Assembly: GCA_934434905.1 (NCBI GenBank)
Contig: CAKSAI010000233.1
Location: forward strand, 1-5,376
Source of the DNA: an uncultured Lachnospiraceae bacterium
Lineage (GTDB): Bacteria; Bacillota; Clostridia; Lachnospirales; Lachnospiraceae
Length of the DNA: 5,376 bases
Direction: 5' to 3'
Positions 1-4,745 of the stretch are shown piece after piece; position 1 is the stretch's first letter, and every line of letters starts with the position of its first letter. A program made the position numbers and the translations under genes. The notes beneath the pieces were generated by a model that saw nothing but the letters and a program-made list of their open reading frames with translations, did no database searches and was not told the DNA's origin.

Positions 1-1
1 C

Positions 2-163
2 TAAATCGCCAATCAGCCTCTTACGAGCAAGCTCGACGATTCTGATGGCGGATTTATCTGTGGCTGTGAATAGTAACCTTGAACGACCAAAATCCGCAAT
101 CGTGATTTTACGAAATATATGCGTTATATATGGTAAGGTACAGATACGTTTTGGTCGATTGCT
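2..163 (-). pseudogene. Possible 3'-ward fragment of an unrecognised gene, running off the left edge
   Basis: The minus strand is open for 54 codons from just after a TGA at 166-164 to the left edge. The later part reads like real protein (ITIADFGRSRLLF, then TDKSAIRIVELARKRLIGDL at the edge), with a balanced mix of hydrophobic and charged residues. The frame contains no ATG, GTG or TTG, so as it stands it has no usual start. If it is coding, it is a gene that lost its 5' end or the start lies behind a frameshift. I do not recognise the family. The adjoining sequence carries a partial duplication of the neighbouring gene's start, which fits a rearranged junction. It could equally be a chance open frame. 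Confidence 0.22.
84..157. repeat. 9-bp inverted repeat CGACCAAAA / TTTTGGTCG
   Basis: Perfect arms lie at 84-92 and 149-157, separated by 56 bp. No transposase gene or flanking target duplication is visible, so I do not call an insertion sequence. The spacing is long for a simple hairpin. Confidence 0.35.
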
Positions 164-243
164 TCATATAAATGAGGCCCCCTGGGCCTCGCTACATAGG
201 CGGGATGAAATGAACGTGACGTATATGGTAAGGTGCAGCGACG
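127..243 (+). repeat. Imperfect direct repeat of the GIY-YIG gene 5' end
   Basis: The 22 bases at 127-148 match 222-243 at 19 positions. The first 13 (TATATGGTAAGGT) are identical. The downstream copy is inside the nuclease gene and encodes YMVRCSD. The upstream copy would read YMVRYRYV and runs into a TAA after about a dozen codons. It looks like a remnant of a partial duplication of the gene start. Confidence 0.5.
174..190 (+). other. Perfect 7-bp hairpin just upstream of the GIY-YIG gene
   Basis: GAGGCCC at 174-180 and GGGCCTC at 184-190 enclose the loop CCT. No U-tract follows on either strand, so it is not a standard intrinsic terminator. It ends 19 bases before the start codon and could affect mRNA stability or translation of the nuclease gene. 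Confidence 0.4.
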
Positions 244-503
244 GGACACTGTATACCGGGTGGACCAATGATATTGAAAAGCGGCTGGAGGCGCACAATC
301 ATGGCCTGGGCGCCAAATACACCAGGAGCCGCATTCCGGTGGAACTGGTGTATCGGGAGTGCTTCGAGACGAAGCAGGAGGCCATGAAGCGGGAGGCCGC
401 TATCAAGAGGCTGTCCAGGGCGGACAAGCAGAAGCTGGTAGAGAGCTATCAGGCGGACAAGCAAAAGCTGGTGGAGAGCTATCAGGCGGATAAGCAGTGC
501 TGA
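210..503 (+). CDS. GIY-YIG nuclease superfamily protein (UPF0213, YazA/YhbQ type)
   Basis: A 97-residue single-domain GIY-YIG protein. Motif 1 is the variant TYMV...LYTG: Y5 and Y15-T16-G17 occupy the GIY and YIG positions. R25 in the EKRL helix fits the catalytic arginine and H29 follows it. The AKYTRSR segment spans 35-41, and E62 in AMKREAAIK fits the metal-binding glutamate. The family (E. coli YhbQ, B. subtilis YazA) consists of small stand-alone nuclease-like proteins whose cellular role is poorly defined. I chose ATG 210 because family members begin right at this motif; the open frame reaches back to 45, but that stretch is not family-like. A weak AGGCGGG precedes it. The C-terminus is odd: ADKQKLVESYQ occurs twice in tandem and starts a third time (residues 71-96), from a 33-bp duplication. 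The gene ends directly against the convergent hemolysin III gene. Confidence 0.9.
   Translation: MNVTYMVRCSDGTLYTGWTNDIEKRLEAHNHGLGAKYTRSRIPVELVYRECFETKQEAMKREAAIKRLSRADKQKLVESYQADKQKLVESYQADKQC
420..497 (+). repeat. 33-bp in-frame tandem repeat at the 3' end of the GIY-YIG gene
   Basis: Unit 1 is 420-452 and unit 2 is 453-485. They differ only at synonymous third positions (CAG/CAA and GTA/GTG). A 12-base start of a third unit follows at 486-497. Each unit encodes ADKQKLVESYQ, so the protein tail lengthens in 11-residue steps. Confidence 0.9.
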
Positions 504-512
504 TTACAGCAC
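497..512. terminator. Small hairpin spanning both convergent stop codons
   Basis: GTGCTG at 497-502 and CAGCAC at 507-512 pair around the loop ATTA. The stop TGA of the nuclease gene (501-503) and the stop TAA of the hemolysin III gene (506-504) both lie inside it. Neither side has a U-tract, so it may only weakly end transcription in either direction. It is the only candidate between the two genes. Confidence 0.3.
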
Positions 513-1169
513 CGGCATGTTCGCAACGAAAAAGTACATCATGATAAAGTGGCATATGCTTCCGGCCATCACGAAGAGGTGGAAGATCTCGTGGGAGCCG
601 AAATTCTTGTGCCGTGCATTAAAGATAGGAAGCTTCAGTGCATAGATGATGCCGCCCACTGTATAGATGATACCTCCGGTCAGCAGCCAGAAGAATCCTT
701 CTCTGGAAAGGGAATTAATCAGTTGTGTAAATGACAGCACGCACACCCATCCCATGGCAATATACAGAGCCGAGGAAAACCATTTGGGGCAGGTGATCCA
801 GAACGCCTTCACAAGGATTCCGGCCAGGGCGATCCCCCATACCAGAGCTAGCAAGGTGTAGCCTGTCCGGCCACCCAGCACGATGAGACATATCGGCGTA
901 TAGGTTCCGGCAATCAGCACGAAGATCATGATGTGATCCATCTTCCGCAGGATCCGGTTGGTGCGCTCCGACAGGTTCAGTGCATGGTAGGTTGCACTGG
1001 CTCCATAGAGCAGGATCATGCTGAGAATAAAGATTCCCAGGGAAATCAGATGGATATTGTCCGGGTTCATGGAGGCCTTGATCAGCAGTGGGACGGCAGA
1101 AAACATCGCCATCAACATACCAATAAAATGAGTAATGGAACTTCCCGGATCTTTTAAATGAAATTTCAT
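504..1169 (-). CDS. Hemolysin III / PAQR family integral membrane protein (TrhA/YqfA type)
   Basis: A 221-residue polytopic membrane protein, the usual length for bacterial hemolysin III, with about seven hydrophobic segments. It has the PAQR metal-site pattern known from adiponectin receptors: S58xxxH62 (SATYH), D78 in MDHIMIF, and H193xxxH197 (HEIFH). H62, H193 and H197 are the expected zinc ligands; GTYTP at 88-92 is a further family signature. The N-terminus carries the typical DPGSSITHFIG. Bacterial members are linked to membrane fluidity and lipid homeostasis. The hemolysin name comes from early expression work, and a true haemolytic role is doubtful. AGGAG at 1182-1178 sits 8 bases before the ATG. 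A divergent promoter and a structured leader lie upstream. The stop touches the convergent nuclease gene. Confidence 0.93.
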   Translation of the reverse strand: MKFHLKDPGSSITHFIGMLMAMFSAVPLLIKASMNPDNIHLISLGIFILSMILLYGASATYHALNLSERTNRILRKMDHIMIFVLIAGTYTPICLIVLGGRTGYTLLALVWGIALAGILVKAFWITCPKWFSSALYIAMGWVCVLSFTQLINSLSREGFFWLLTGGIIYTVGGIIYALKLPIFNARHKNFGSHEIFHLFVMAGSICHFIMMYFFVANMPVL

Positions 1170-1175
1170 GATATC

Positions 1176-1249
1176 ATCTCCTGTTCTTGATAAGTAGTAA
1201 CTTAAAAATTATAATGTAGTTTTAAAAACTACATATCAACTAAGGAGAT
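1176..1249 (-). promoter_or_regulatory. Structured leader of the hemolysin III gene with anti-SD/SD pairing
   Basis: In the minus-strand transcript, AUCUCCU (1249-1243) is exactly complementary to AGGAGAU (1182-1176), which holds the Shine-Dalgarno sequence. Inside this pair, the DNA arms 1187-1198 (TTGATAAGTAGT) and 1228-1239 (ACTACATATCAA) pair at 11 of 12 positions. Together they give about 18 base pairs that would bury the ribosome binding site. A second local stem (1214-1223 with 1225-1234) uses bases from the same arm and would compete. This looks like a translational switch or RNA thermometer, but I cannot match it to a named riboswitch. A protein operator at DNA level is the alternative. 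Confidence 0.5.
1214..1234. repeat. Perfect 10+1+10 palindrome upstream of the hemolysin III gene
   Basis: ATGTAGTTTT (1214-1223) and AAAACTACAT (1225-1234) are perfect arms around one central base. It may be a dimeric regulator operator or the local stem of the leader. It lies exactly between a minus-strand TATAAT (1213-1208) and TTGATA (1239-1234), a 20-bp spacer of the length used by MerR-type activators. Confidence 0.55.
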
Positions 1250-1276
1250 ACTACCACATGCAAATAGAAATGTCAA
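1248..1276 (-). promoter_or_regulatory. Sigma-A promoter for the hemolysin III gene
   Basis: On the minus strand a consensus -35 TTGACA (1276-1271) is followed after 17 bp by a -10 TAGTAT (1253-1248). Transcription would start near 1241, giving a leader of about 70 nt that contains the anti-SD element. Confidence 0.6.
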
Positions 1277-1286
1277 CATATATTTG

Positions 1287-1315
1287 TTGACTTTATTTCC
1301 ATATTCTGTTATGAT
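1287..1315 (+). promoter_or_regulatory. Sigma-A promoter for the DEAD-box helicase gene
   Basis: TTGACT at 1287-1292, a 17-bp spacer and TATGAT at 1310-1315. The start would be near 1322, giving a leader of about 180 nt. Its -35 and that of the divergent hemolysin III promoter form the arms of an inverted repeat (GTCAACA 1272-1278, TGTTGAC 1285-1291), so one regulator could touch both. Confidence 0.6.
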
Positions 1316-1335
1316 AAGCCACAGCGCATAAAATA

Positions 1336-1383
1336 AAAACCGGGGAACGCGGCATTATAGCGGCATACCCGGTTTTCTTATTT
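1336..1383 (+). terminator. Terminator-like hairpin in the helicase leader (possible attenuator)
   Basis: AAAACCGGG (1336-1344) pairs perfectly with CCCGGTTTT (1368-1376) across a 23-nt loop; a U-rich CUUAUUUC follows. It lies downstream of the helicase promoter and upstream of its start, so it would act as an attenuator unless it ends some lost upstream gene. The last two T of its stem also belong to the next hairpin (1375-1397), making the two partly exclusive. Confidence 0.45.
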
Positions 1384-1484
1384 CGCTGAAATAAGAACGC
1401 TCCGCGGGATCGCACTGCGGCGGAGAGGAATATTGTTGCGGAAGCAACCCGCCGCAGGCGGAGAAACCTGCGGAGCAGGTTTCT
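1375..1484 (+). promoter_or_regulatory. Tandem hairpin array in the 5' leader of the helicase gene
   Basis: Five successive stems follow the terminator-like one. They are 1375-1384/1388-1397 (10 bp, loop GCT); 1400-1405/1420-1425; 1435-1439/1444-1448 with a GGAA tetraloop of GNRA type; 1449-1453/1457-1461 (loop GCA); and 1462-1471/1475-1484 (10 bp, loop GGA). The last ends just before the SD (GAGAGG, 1491-1496). An alternative 9-bp stem, 1415-1423 with 1449-1457, is perfect and excludes the second and fourth stems. The leader therefore looks bistable. Feedback by the helicase itself, or a cold response, is a plausible inference. Confidence 0.55.
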
Positions 1485-1503
1485 ATTATAGAGAGGATAT
1501 CAT

Positions 1504-3093
1504 ATGGAAAAAATCAGATTTGAAGAACTTAACTTATATCCGCAGATATTGCGGGGAATTGAGGAAATGGGTTTTGAGGAGGCAACTCCCATCCAGGCCA
1601 GGGCGATTCCGGTCATGATGGAGGGAAATGATGTTATCGGGCAGGCGCAGACCGGAACCGGGAAGACGGCGGCCTTCGGGATCCCGCTTCTGCAGAAGGT
1701 GGATGTCCAGGACAAGAGAACCCAGGCTATCGTGCTTTGTCCGACCAGGGAGCTGGCGGTACAGGTGGCGGAGGAGCTTCGCCATCTGAGTAAATACATG
1801 CATGGCGTTAAGATTCTGCCGGTGTATGGCGGCCAGGATATCGGCAAGCAGATCCGTTCCTTAAAGGGCGGCACTCAGATCATCATCGGGACGCCGGGAC
1901 GTGTCATGGATCACCTGCGCCGGAAAACGATCCGCTGTGATTTCGTTCACACCATCGTGCTGGACGAAGCGGACGAGATGCTGAACATGGGCTTTCGGGA
2001 GGATATCGAGACAGTGCTTGGGTATCTTCCGGAGGAACGGCAGACCGTGCTTTTTTCAGCCACCATGCCGGGACCGATCCTGGAGATTACCAAGAAATAT
2101 CAGAAGGACGCCGTCACCATCAAGGTGGTAAAGAAAGAGCTGACCGTGCCCAGCATAGAGCAGTATTATTATGATGTGAAGCGGAAGGATAAGGTGGAGG
2201 TTTTAAGCCGTATCCTGGATGTGTATAATCCGAGGCTTTCCCTGGTGTTCTGTAACACCAAGCGCATGGTGGACGAGGTAACGAGTGCGCTGCAGGGGCG
2301 TGGATATTTTGCAGAAGGGCTTCATGGAGATATGAAGCAGGCGCAGCGTGACCGGGTCATGAACAGCTTCCGAAACGGAAAGATCGAGATCCTGGTAGCT
2401 ACGGACGTGGCGGCCAGAGGTATCGATGTGGATGATGTGGAGGCAGTCTTTAACTTCGACCTGCCCCAGGATGACGAGTATTATGTGCATCGTATCGGAC
2501 GGACCGGACGCGCGGGCAAGAGCGGGCAGGCCTTTACCTTCGTCAAGGGGAAGGAAGTCTATAAGATAAAGGATATCCAGCGTTACTGCAAGGCCAAGAT
2601 CCTGGCAAAGCCGATTCCCAGCATGGATGACGTGACCCAGATCAAGCTGGAGAAGATCATGAACCGCATCGGCACGGTCATCGAGGAAGAGGACCTAACC
2701 AAGACCATTGATGCGGTGGAGAAGTACGTCAACGAATCCGATTACACGGCCATGGACATCGCAGCAGCATTCTTGAAGCTGGCGCTGGGCGGCAAAGAGG
2801 AGCAGCAGGCGGCACCGACAGAATTCGAGTTCGGCGATACCGGCGCGGAGGAAGGCATGGTGCGTCTCTTTATCAATATCGGAAAGAAGCAGAATGTAAA
2901 GCCGGGAGACATCCTGGGCGCTATCGCCGGCGAGAGCGGCATCCCCGGCAAGCTGGTGGGAGCCATCGACATGTACGATAATTATACCTTTGTGGAGGTG
3001 CCCAGGGAGTACGGGAAAGACGTCCTGAACGCCATGGCCAATGCCAAGATCAAGGGGAAGACCATCAGCATCGAGCCGGCGAATCAGAAATAG
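1504..3093 (+). CDS. DEAD-box ATP-dependent RNA helicase with DbpA-type RNA-binding tail
   Basis: A 529-residue protein with all superfamily 2 DEAD-box motifs intact: Q-motif (F6, Q31), Walker A AQTGTGKT 48-55, PTREL 80-84, TPGR 130-133, DEAD 154-157, SAT 185-187, VFCNT 248-252, ARGID 304-308, HRIGRTGR 329-336. After a helical linker (about 370-430), residues 452-525 (VRLFINIGKKQNVKPGDI...TFVEVP) match the RRM-like DbpA RNA-binding domain. It should unwind short RNA duplexes using ATP in the cytoplasm, in ribosome assembly, mRNA turnover or cold adaptation. Family names such as DeaD, CshA or DbpA/YxiN apply; I cannot choose a symbol. ATG 1504 has AGAGG seven bases upstream and starts at the usual MEKIRFEEL. 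Its leader is highly structured. No terminator is visible before the convergent toxin gene 6 bp away. Confidence 0.97.
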   Translation: MEKIRFEELNLYPQILRGIEEMGFEEATPIQARAIPVMMEGNDVIGQAQTGTGKTAAFGIPLLQKVDVQDKRTQAIVLCPTRELAVQVAEELRHLSKYMHGVKILPVYGGQDIGKQIRSLKGGTQIIIGTPGRVMDHLRRKTIRCDFVHTIVLDEADEMLNMGFREDIETVLGYLPEERQTVLFSATMPGPILEITKKYQKDAVTIKVVKKELTVPSIEQYYYDVKRKDKVEVLSRILDVYNPRLSLVFCNTKRMVDEVTSALQGRGYFAEGLHGDMKQAQRDRVMNSFRNGKIEILVATDVAARGIDVDDVEAVFNFDLPQDDEYYVHRIGRTGRAGKSGQAFTFVKGKEVYKIKDIQRYCKAKILAKPIPSMDDVTQIKLEKIMNRIGTVIEEEDLTKTIDAVEKYVNESDYTAMDIAAAFLKLALGGKEEQQAAPTEFEFGDTGAEEGMVRLFINIGKKQNVKPGDILGAIAGESGIPGKLVGAIDMYDNYTFVEVPREYGKDVLNAMANAKIKGKTISIEPANQK

Positions 3094-3099
3094 GCAATA

Positions 3100-3432
3100 T
3101 TAATTAAGGGAAAAACCGTTTCGAAGAATGGTGTTCCAGTTACTTTTTTGATAGAGGAAACGTACGACAATTACTAACTTCCGATCCTCGTCAATCGTGT
3201 AAAATGCAAGATAATTATTTACAATGACAAAACGGATGCCCCAGCTTGCTAAAACAGGATCGTCTGCTAGACGAAATTTTTCCGGCAAATCAGAAAGGGA
3301 GTTGATTTGTTTCGCAGCTTCGTCTAAAAGATGGTCTGCCGCATCCGGGTTTTTAAGATTAAATTCAATGTAATCAACAGCGCCCATAATGTCATGTTCG
3401 GCTGTAGAAGTAATATGGATTTGGTAACTCAT
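3100..3432 (-). CDS. RelE/ParE family type II toxin
   Basis: A 110-residue protein of the RelE/ParE fold. Its pattern is ITSTAEHDIMGAVDYI at the N-terminus, helix DAADHLLDEAAKQINSL, LPEKFRL (R54), WGIRFVIVNNYLAFYTI (R67, Y74) and RFLYQKSNWNTIL at the end (R91). Family members either cleave mRNA at the ribosome or poison gyrase; I cannot tell which from sequence. I chose ATG 3432 because it forms the classic ATGA overlap with the antitoxin stop (3431-3429). A TTG at 3444 would lie only one base from the AGGAG (3449-3445). With the ATG the SD is 12 bases away, so translation is probably coupled to the antitoxin. The stop lies 6 bp from the helicase stop, with no terminator between. Confidence 0.88.
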   Translation of the reverse strand: MSYQIHITSTAEHDIMGAVDYIEFNLKNPDAADHLLDEAAKQINSLSDLPEKFRLADDPVLASWGIRFVIVNNYLAFYTIDEDRKLVIVVRFLYQKSNWNTILRNGFSLN

Positions 3433-3692
3433 CGTCTGCGACAACTCCTAATGTCAGCCATAGCGTCAGAAAAGGGACGGGTATTGCCAGAAGTAATATC
3501 ATCCATTCCTTTTTTGATTTGACTGTATAGTTCAAAGCGACTGGTTAATTCTTCGTAGGCTTCAATGCTCATAACGGCAAGGTCGCCTTTCCCGTTCTTC
3601 GTAATAAAAACCGGTTCAGGATAATTATGACAAAATTTTGAAATTTCGTTGTAGTTGTTTCTTAAATCAGCACTTGATTTGATTGCTGGCAT
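3429..3692 (-). CDS. Phd/YefM family antitoxin
   Basis: An 87-residue protein with the family layout. The N-terminal DNA-binding and dimer domain is MPAIKSSADLRNNYNEISKFCHNYPEPVFITKNGKGDLAVMSIEAYEEL. A tail from about residue 50 (RFELYSQIKKGMDDI...) should wrap and neutralise the toxin. It is the first gene of the pair and overlaps the toxin by 4 bp. The ribosome binding site is near-perfect (AAGGAGGTGG, GGAGG seven bases before the ATG), so antitoxin should be made in excess. The promoter sits inside an inverted repeat, the usual sign of autorepression by antitoxin and by the toxin-antitoxin complex. The tail ends in an arginine-rich RSCRRR. Confidence 0.92.
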   Translation of the reverse strand: MPAIKSSADLRNNYNEISKFCHNYPEPVFITKNGKGDLAVMSIEAYEELTSRFELYSQIKKGMDDITSGNTRPFSDAMADIRSCRRR

Positions 3693-3711
3693 GAAACCAC
3701 CTCCTTATTTG

Positions 3712-3748
3712 ATAACAAAATTATACATGAATTTTGTTATGGAGTCAA
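3712..3748 (-). promoter_or_regulatory. Promoter and operator of the toxin-antitoxin operon
   Basis: On the minus strand, TTGACT (3748-3743), 17 bp, TATAAT (3725-3720). Transcription would begin about 20 nt before the antitoxin ATG. A perfect inverted repeat, ATAACAAAATT (3712-3722) and AATTTTGTTAT (3730-3740) with a 7-bp spacer, covers the -10 and much of the spacer. This is where a Phd/YefM dimer would be expected to bind and repress. Confidence 0.8.
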
Positions 3749-3791
3749 TAGGATATGTTAGTAGTGTTAGCAGGAAGATCATATTTATTCA

Positions 3792-3811
3792 ATAGTCTCA
3801 GAACAGACTAT
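3792..3811 (-). terminator. Weak hairpin at the end of the minus-strand gene cluster
   Basis: ATAGTCT (3792-3798) and AGACTAT (3805-3811) pair around a 6-base loop that holds most of the stop codon of the ART-like gene. On the minus strand it is followed by an AT-rich stretch (TGAATAAATAT), not a true U-run. It may end the cluster's transcript weakly; otherwise the cluster reads into the toxin-antitoxin genes. Confidence 0.3.
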
Positions 3812-4223
3812 CTGGAAGAACCGTATCTGCCAAGAAGCTCATGACACATAAGTCCTGTTTCGCCGCCTCCCTGAGAGCGCTGTAAATACCGTTAATCCGT
3901 TCCTCACGAATAACCGGAACCGATGAGGTGCAGACAAGTTCTGCATCCCATCCCGTTTGCCCTTCCAGAAAGCCTTCTTCCGAAACCTTATAAAGAGAGC
4001 AGTTCTTTCCCGCATATATCCTTTGAAAAGCACCCGGATAGCATTCATAGAGAACAGGGATTCCGTCGACTTCGTCCATCAACAGGTCAAAATCGTCCTT
4101 CGGTGCGCCAAAGCAAATTGCAGTTATTCTGCTCCTTATAGCGTAAACATACTCCGCTCCGTGGGTTGATGGGCGAGGCGCAAGCTCACGCAGACCAGAA
4201 ATCTTTGATGCATGATAAAGCAT
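3798..4223 (-). CDS. Conserved hypothetical protein with ADP-ribosyltransferase-like residue pattern
   Basis: A 141-residue protein, last gene of the cluster. It begins MLYHASKISGLRELAPRPSTHGAEYVYAIRSRITAICFGA and continues with FLEGQTGWDAELVC at 85-98. I recognise it as resembling a conserved hypothetical family of Firmicutes, with no assigned function known to me. H4 (YHAS), Y25/Y27 (YVYA) and E95 (DAELV) fall in the order of the H-Y-E triad of ADP-ribosyltransferase folds; reading them as catalytic is inference. No signal peptide or membrane segment is seen. GGAGG lies seven bases before the ATG. A 55-bp gap separates it from the DUF3791 gene, more than between the other members. The last dozen residues (SFLADTVLPDSLF) look less like a family tail, so a small 3' frameshift is possible. 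Confidence 0.72.
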   Translation of the reverse strand: MLYHASKISGLRELAPRPSTHGAEYVYAIRSRITAICFGAPKDDFDLLMDEVDGIPVLYECYPGAFQRIYAGKNCSLYKVSEEGFLEGQTGWDAELVCTSSVPVIREERINGIYSALREAAKQDLCVMSFLADTVLPDSLF

Positions 4224-4278
4224 ATTGCGTCCTCCGGCAAATTCTCTTTTTTAAGAATGTCAATAAGTTGCTTCAAAA

Positions 4279-4494
4279 TTATGCGCTAACAAAAGCATTT
4301 CGCGATTTTAAATAAATATCAATATCATTATTGATATATTGATATCCGGTGGTATGCAGGATATCGTAGAATTCATTCAGATAGTCAAACACACCATAGC
4401 GCCGGAAAAGCTCTGCTGTTTGTTTTCCGGTTAAGGCTTTATGCACCTTGTAATTTTCAATGCAAAATATCGCAAAATCCGTTTTCTGACTCAT
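4279..4494 (-). CDS. DUF3791 family protein
   Basis: A 71-residue protein that matches the DUF3791 layout I know: FAIFCIENYKVHKALTGKQTAELFRRYGVFDYLNEFYDILHTTGYQYINNDIDIYL. It is predicted all-helical and cytoplasmic, with no membrane segment. The family's biochemical role is not known to me. It is often found next to DUF3990 genes in Clostridia, as here, which suggests a partner, adaptor or neutralising role. AAGGAGGGG overlaps the stop of the preceding gene and ends five bases before the ATG, giving strong translation within a polycistronic message. The 12-bp gap to the upstream gene supports co-transcription. Confidence 0.82.
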   Translation of the reverse strand: MSQKTDFAIFCIENYKVHKALTGKQTAELFRRYGVFDYLNEFYDILHTTGYQYINNDIDIYLKSRNAFVSA

Positions 4495-4506
4495 GATATC
4501 CCCTCC

Positions 4507-4743
4507 TTATACATCGGGAAAAACAATACTTCCCGTCTGTTCCTCTTGCTCCAAAAGCGAGTAAAGCATATCTGTACTGTACTGCCAAATCTTTGTATCT
4601 TCCTGTTCGAGTGCAGCATAAAGCTTGGATGCATACAACTTAGCAATCGCTTCTTCTTCTGAAATATTTTTCTTTTTGGCTATCATACCGACAAGATCGG
4701 CACTAATATACGGCATAATGGCGATAAATTGTTCTTGTTCCAT
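4507..4743 (-). CDS. Small helical protein of the DUF3990/DUF3791 cluster
   Basis: A 78-residue acidic, helical protein with no recognised domain name. Visible features are an N-terminal helix (EQFIAIMPYISADLVGMIAKKKNISEEEAIAKLYASKLYAALE), then EDTKIWQYSTDMLYSLLEQEEQTGSIVFPD. I recall similar small proteins encoded beside DUF3791 genes, but cannot name the family. Two adjacent ATG codons exist, at 4746 and 4743. The first overlaps the stop of the DUF3990 gene by one base (TAATG). I chose the second because GGAGG then lies seven bases upstream rather than four. The tight linkage between DUF3990 and DUF3791 genes suggests it is a functional part of the module, for example an antitoxin-like or complex subunit; this is inference. 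Confidence 0.7.
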   Translation of the reverse strand: MEQEQFIAIMPYISADLVGMIAKKKNISEEEAIAKLYASKLYAALEQEDTKIWQYSTDMLYSLLEQEEQTGSIVFPDV

Positions 4744-4745
4744 CA

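Noticed and set aside
84..157. Insertion sequence ends suggested by CGACCAAAA/TTTTGGTCG
   Set aside because: Only 56 bp between the arms, no transposase gene and no target duplication.
45..209. N-terminal extension of the GIY-YIG protein to an ATG at 45
   Set aside because: The 55 extra residues are not family-like, include the duplicated remnant and a hairpin, and family members begin at the MN(V)TYMV segment encoded from 210.
1258..1290. 10-codon open frame preceded by AAGGAG in the divergent region
   Set aside because: Too short and protein-poor to call. The AAGGAGAT is better explained as the complement that pairs with the hemolysin III SD, though a leader peptide or gene remnant is possible.
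1433..1618. Plus-strand open frame from a TTG in the helicase leader, overlapping the helicase start
   Set aside because: It runs through the hairpin array and then out of frame over the well-supported helicase; its composition reflects the GC-rich stems. A short leader peptide cannot be excluded but nothing supports it.
1500..2972. Several minus-strand open frames inside the helicase gene
   Set aside because: They are mirror frames of a GC-rich conserved gene, with low-complexity or non-protein-like translations and no ribosome binding sites.
3433..3444. TTG start at 3444 for the toxin, adding four residues
   Set aside because: The AGGAG is only one base from it, and the ATG at 3432 gives the standard ATGA overlap with the antitoxin stop.
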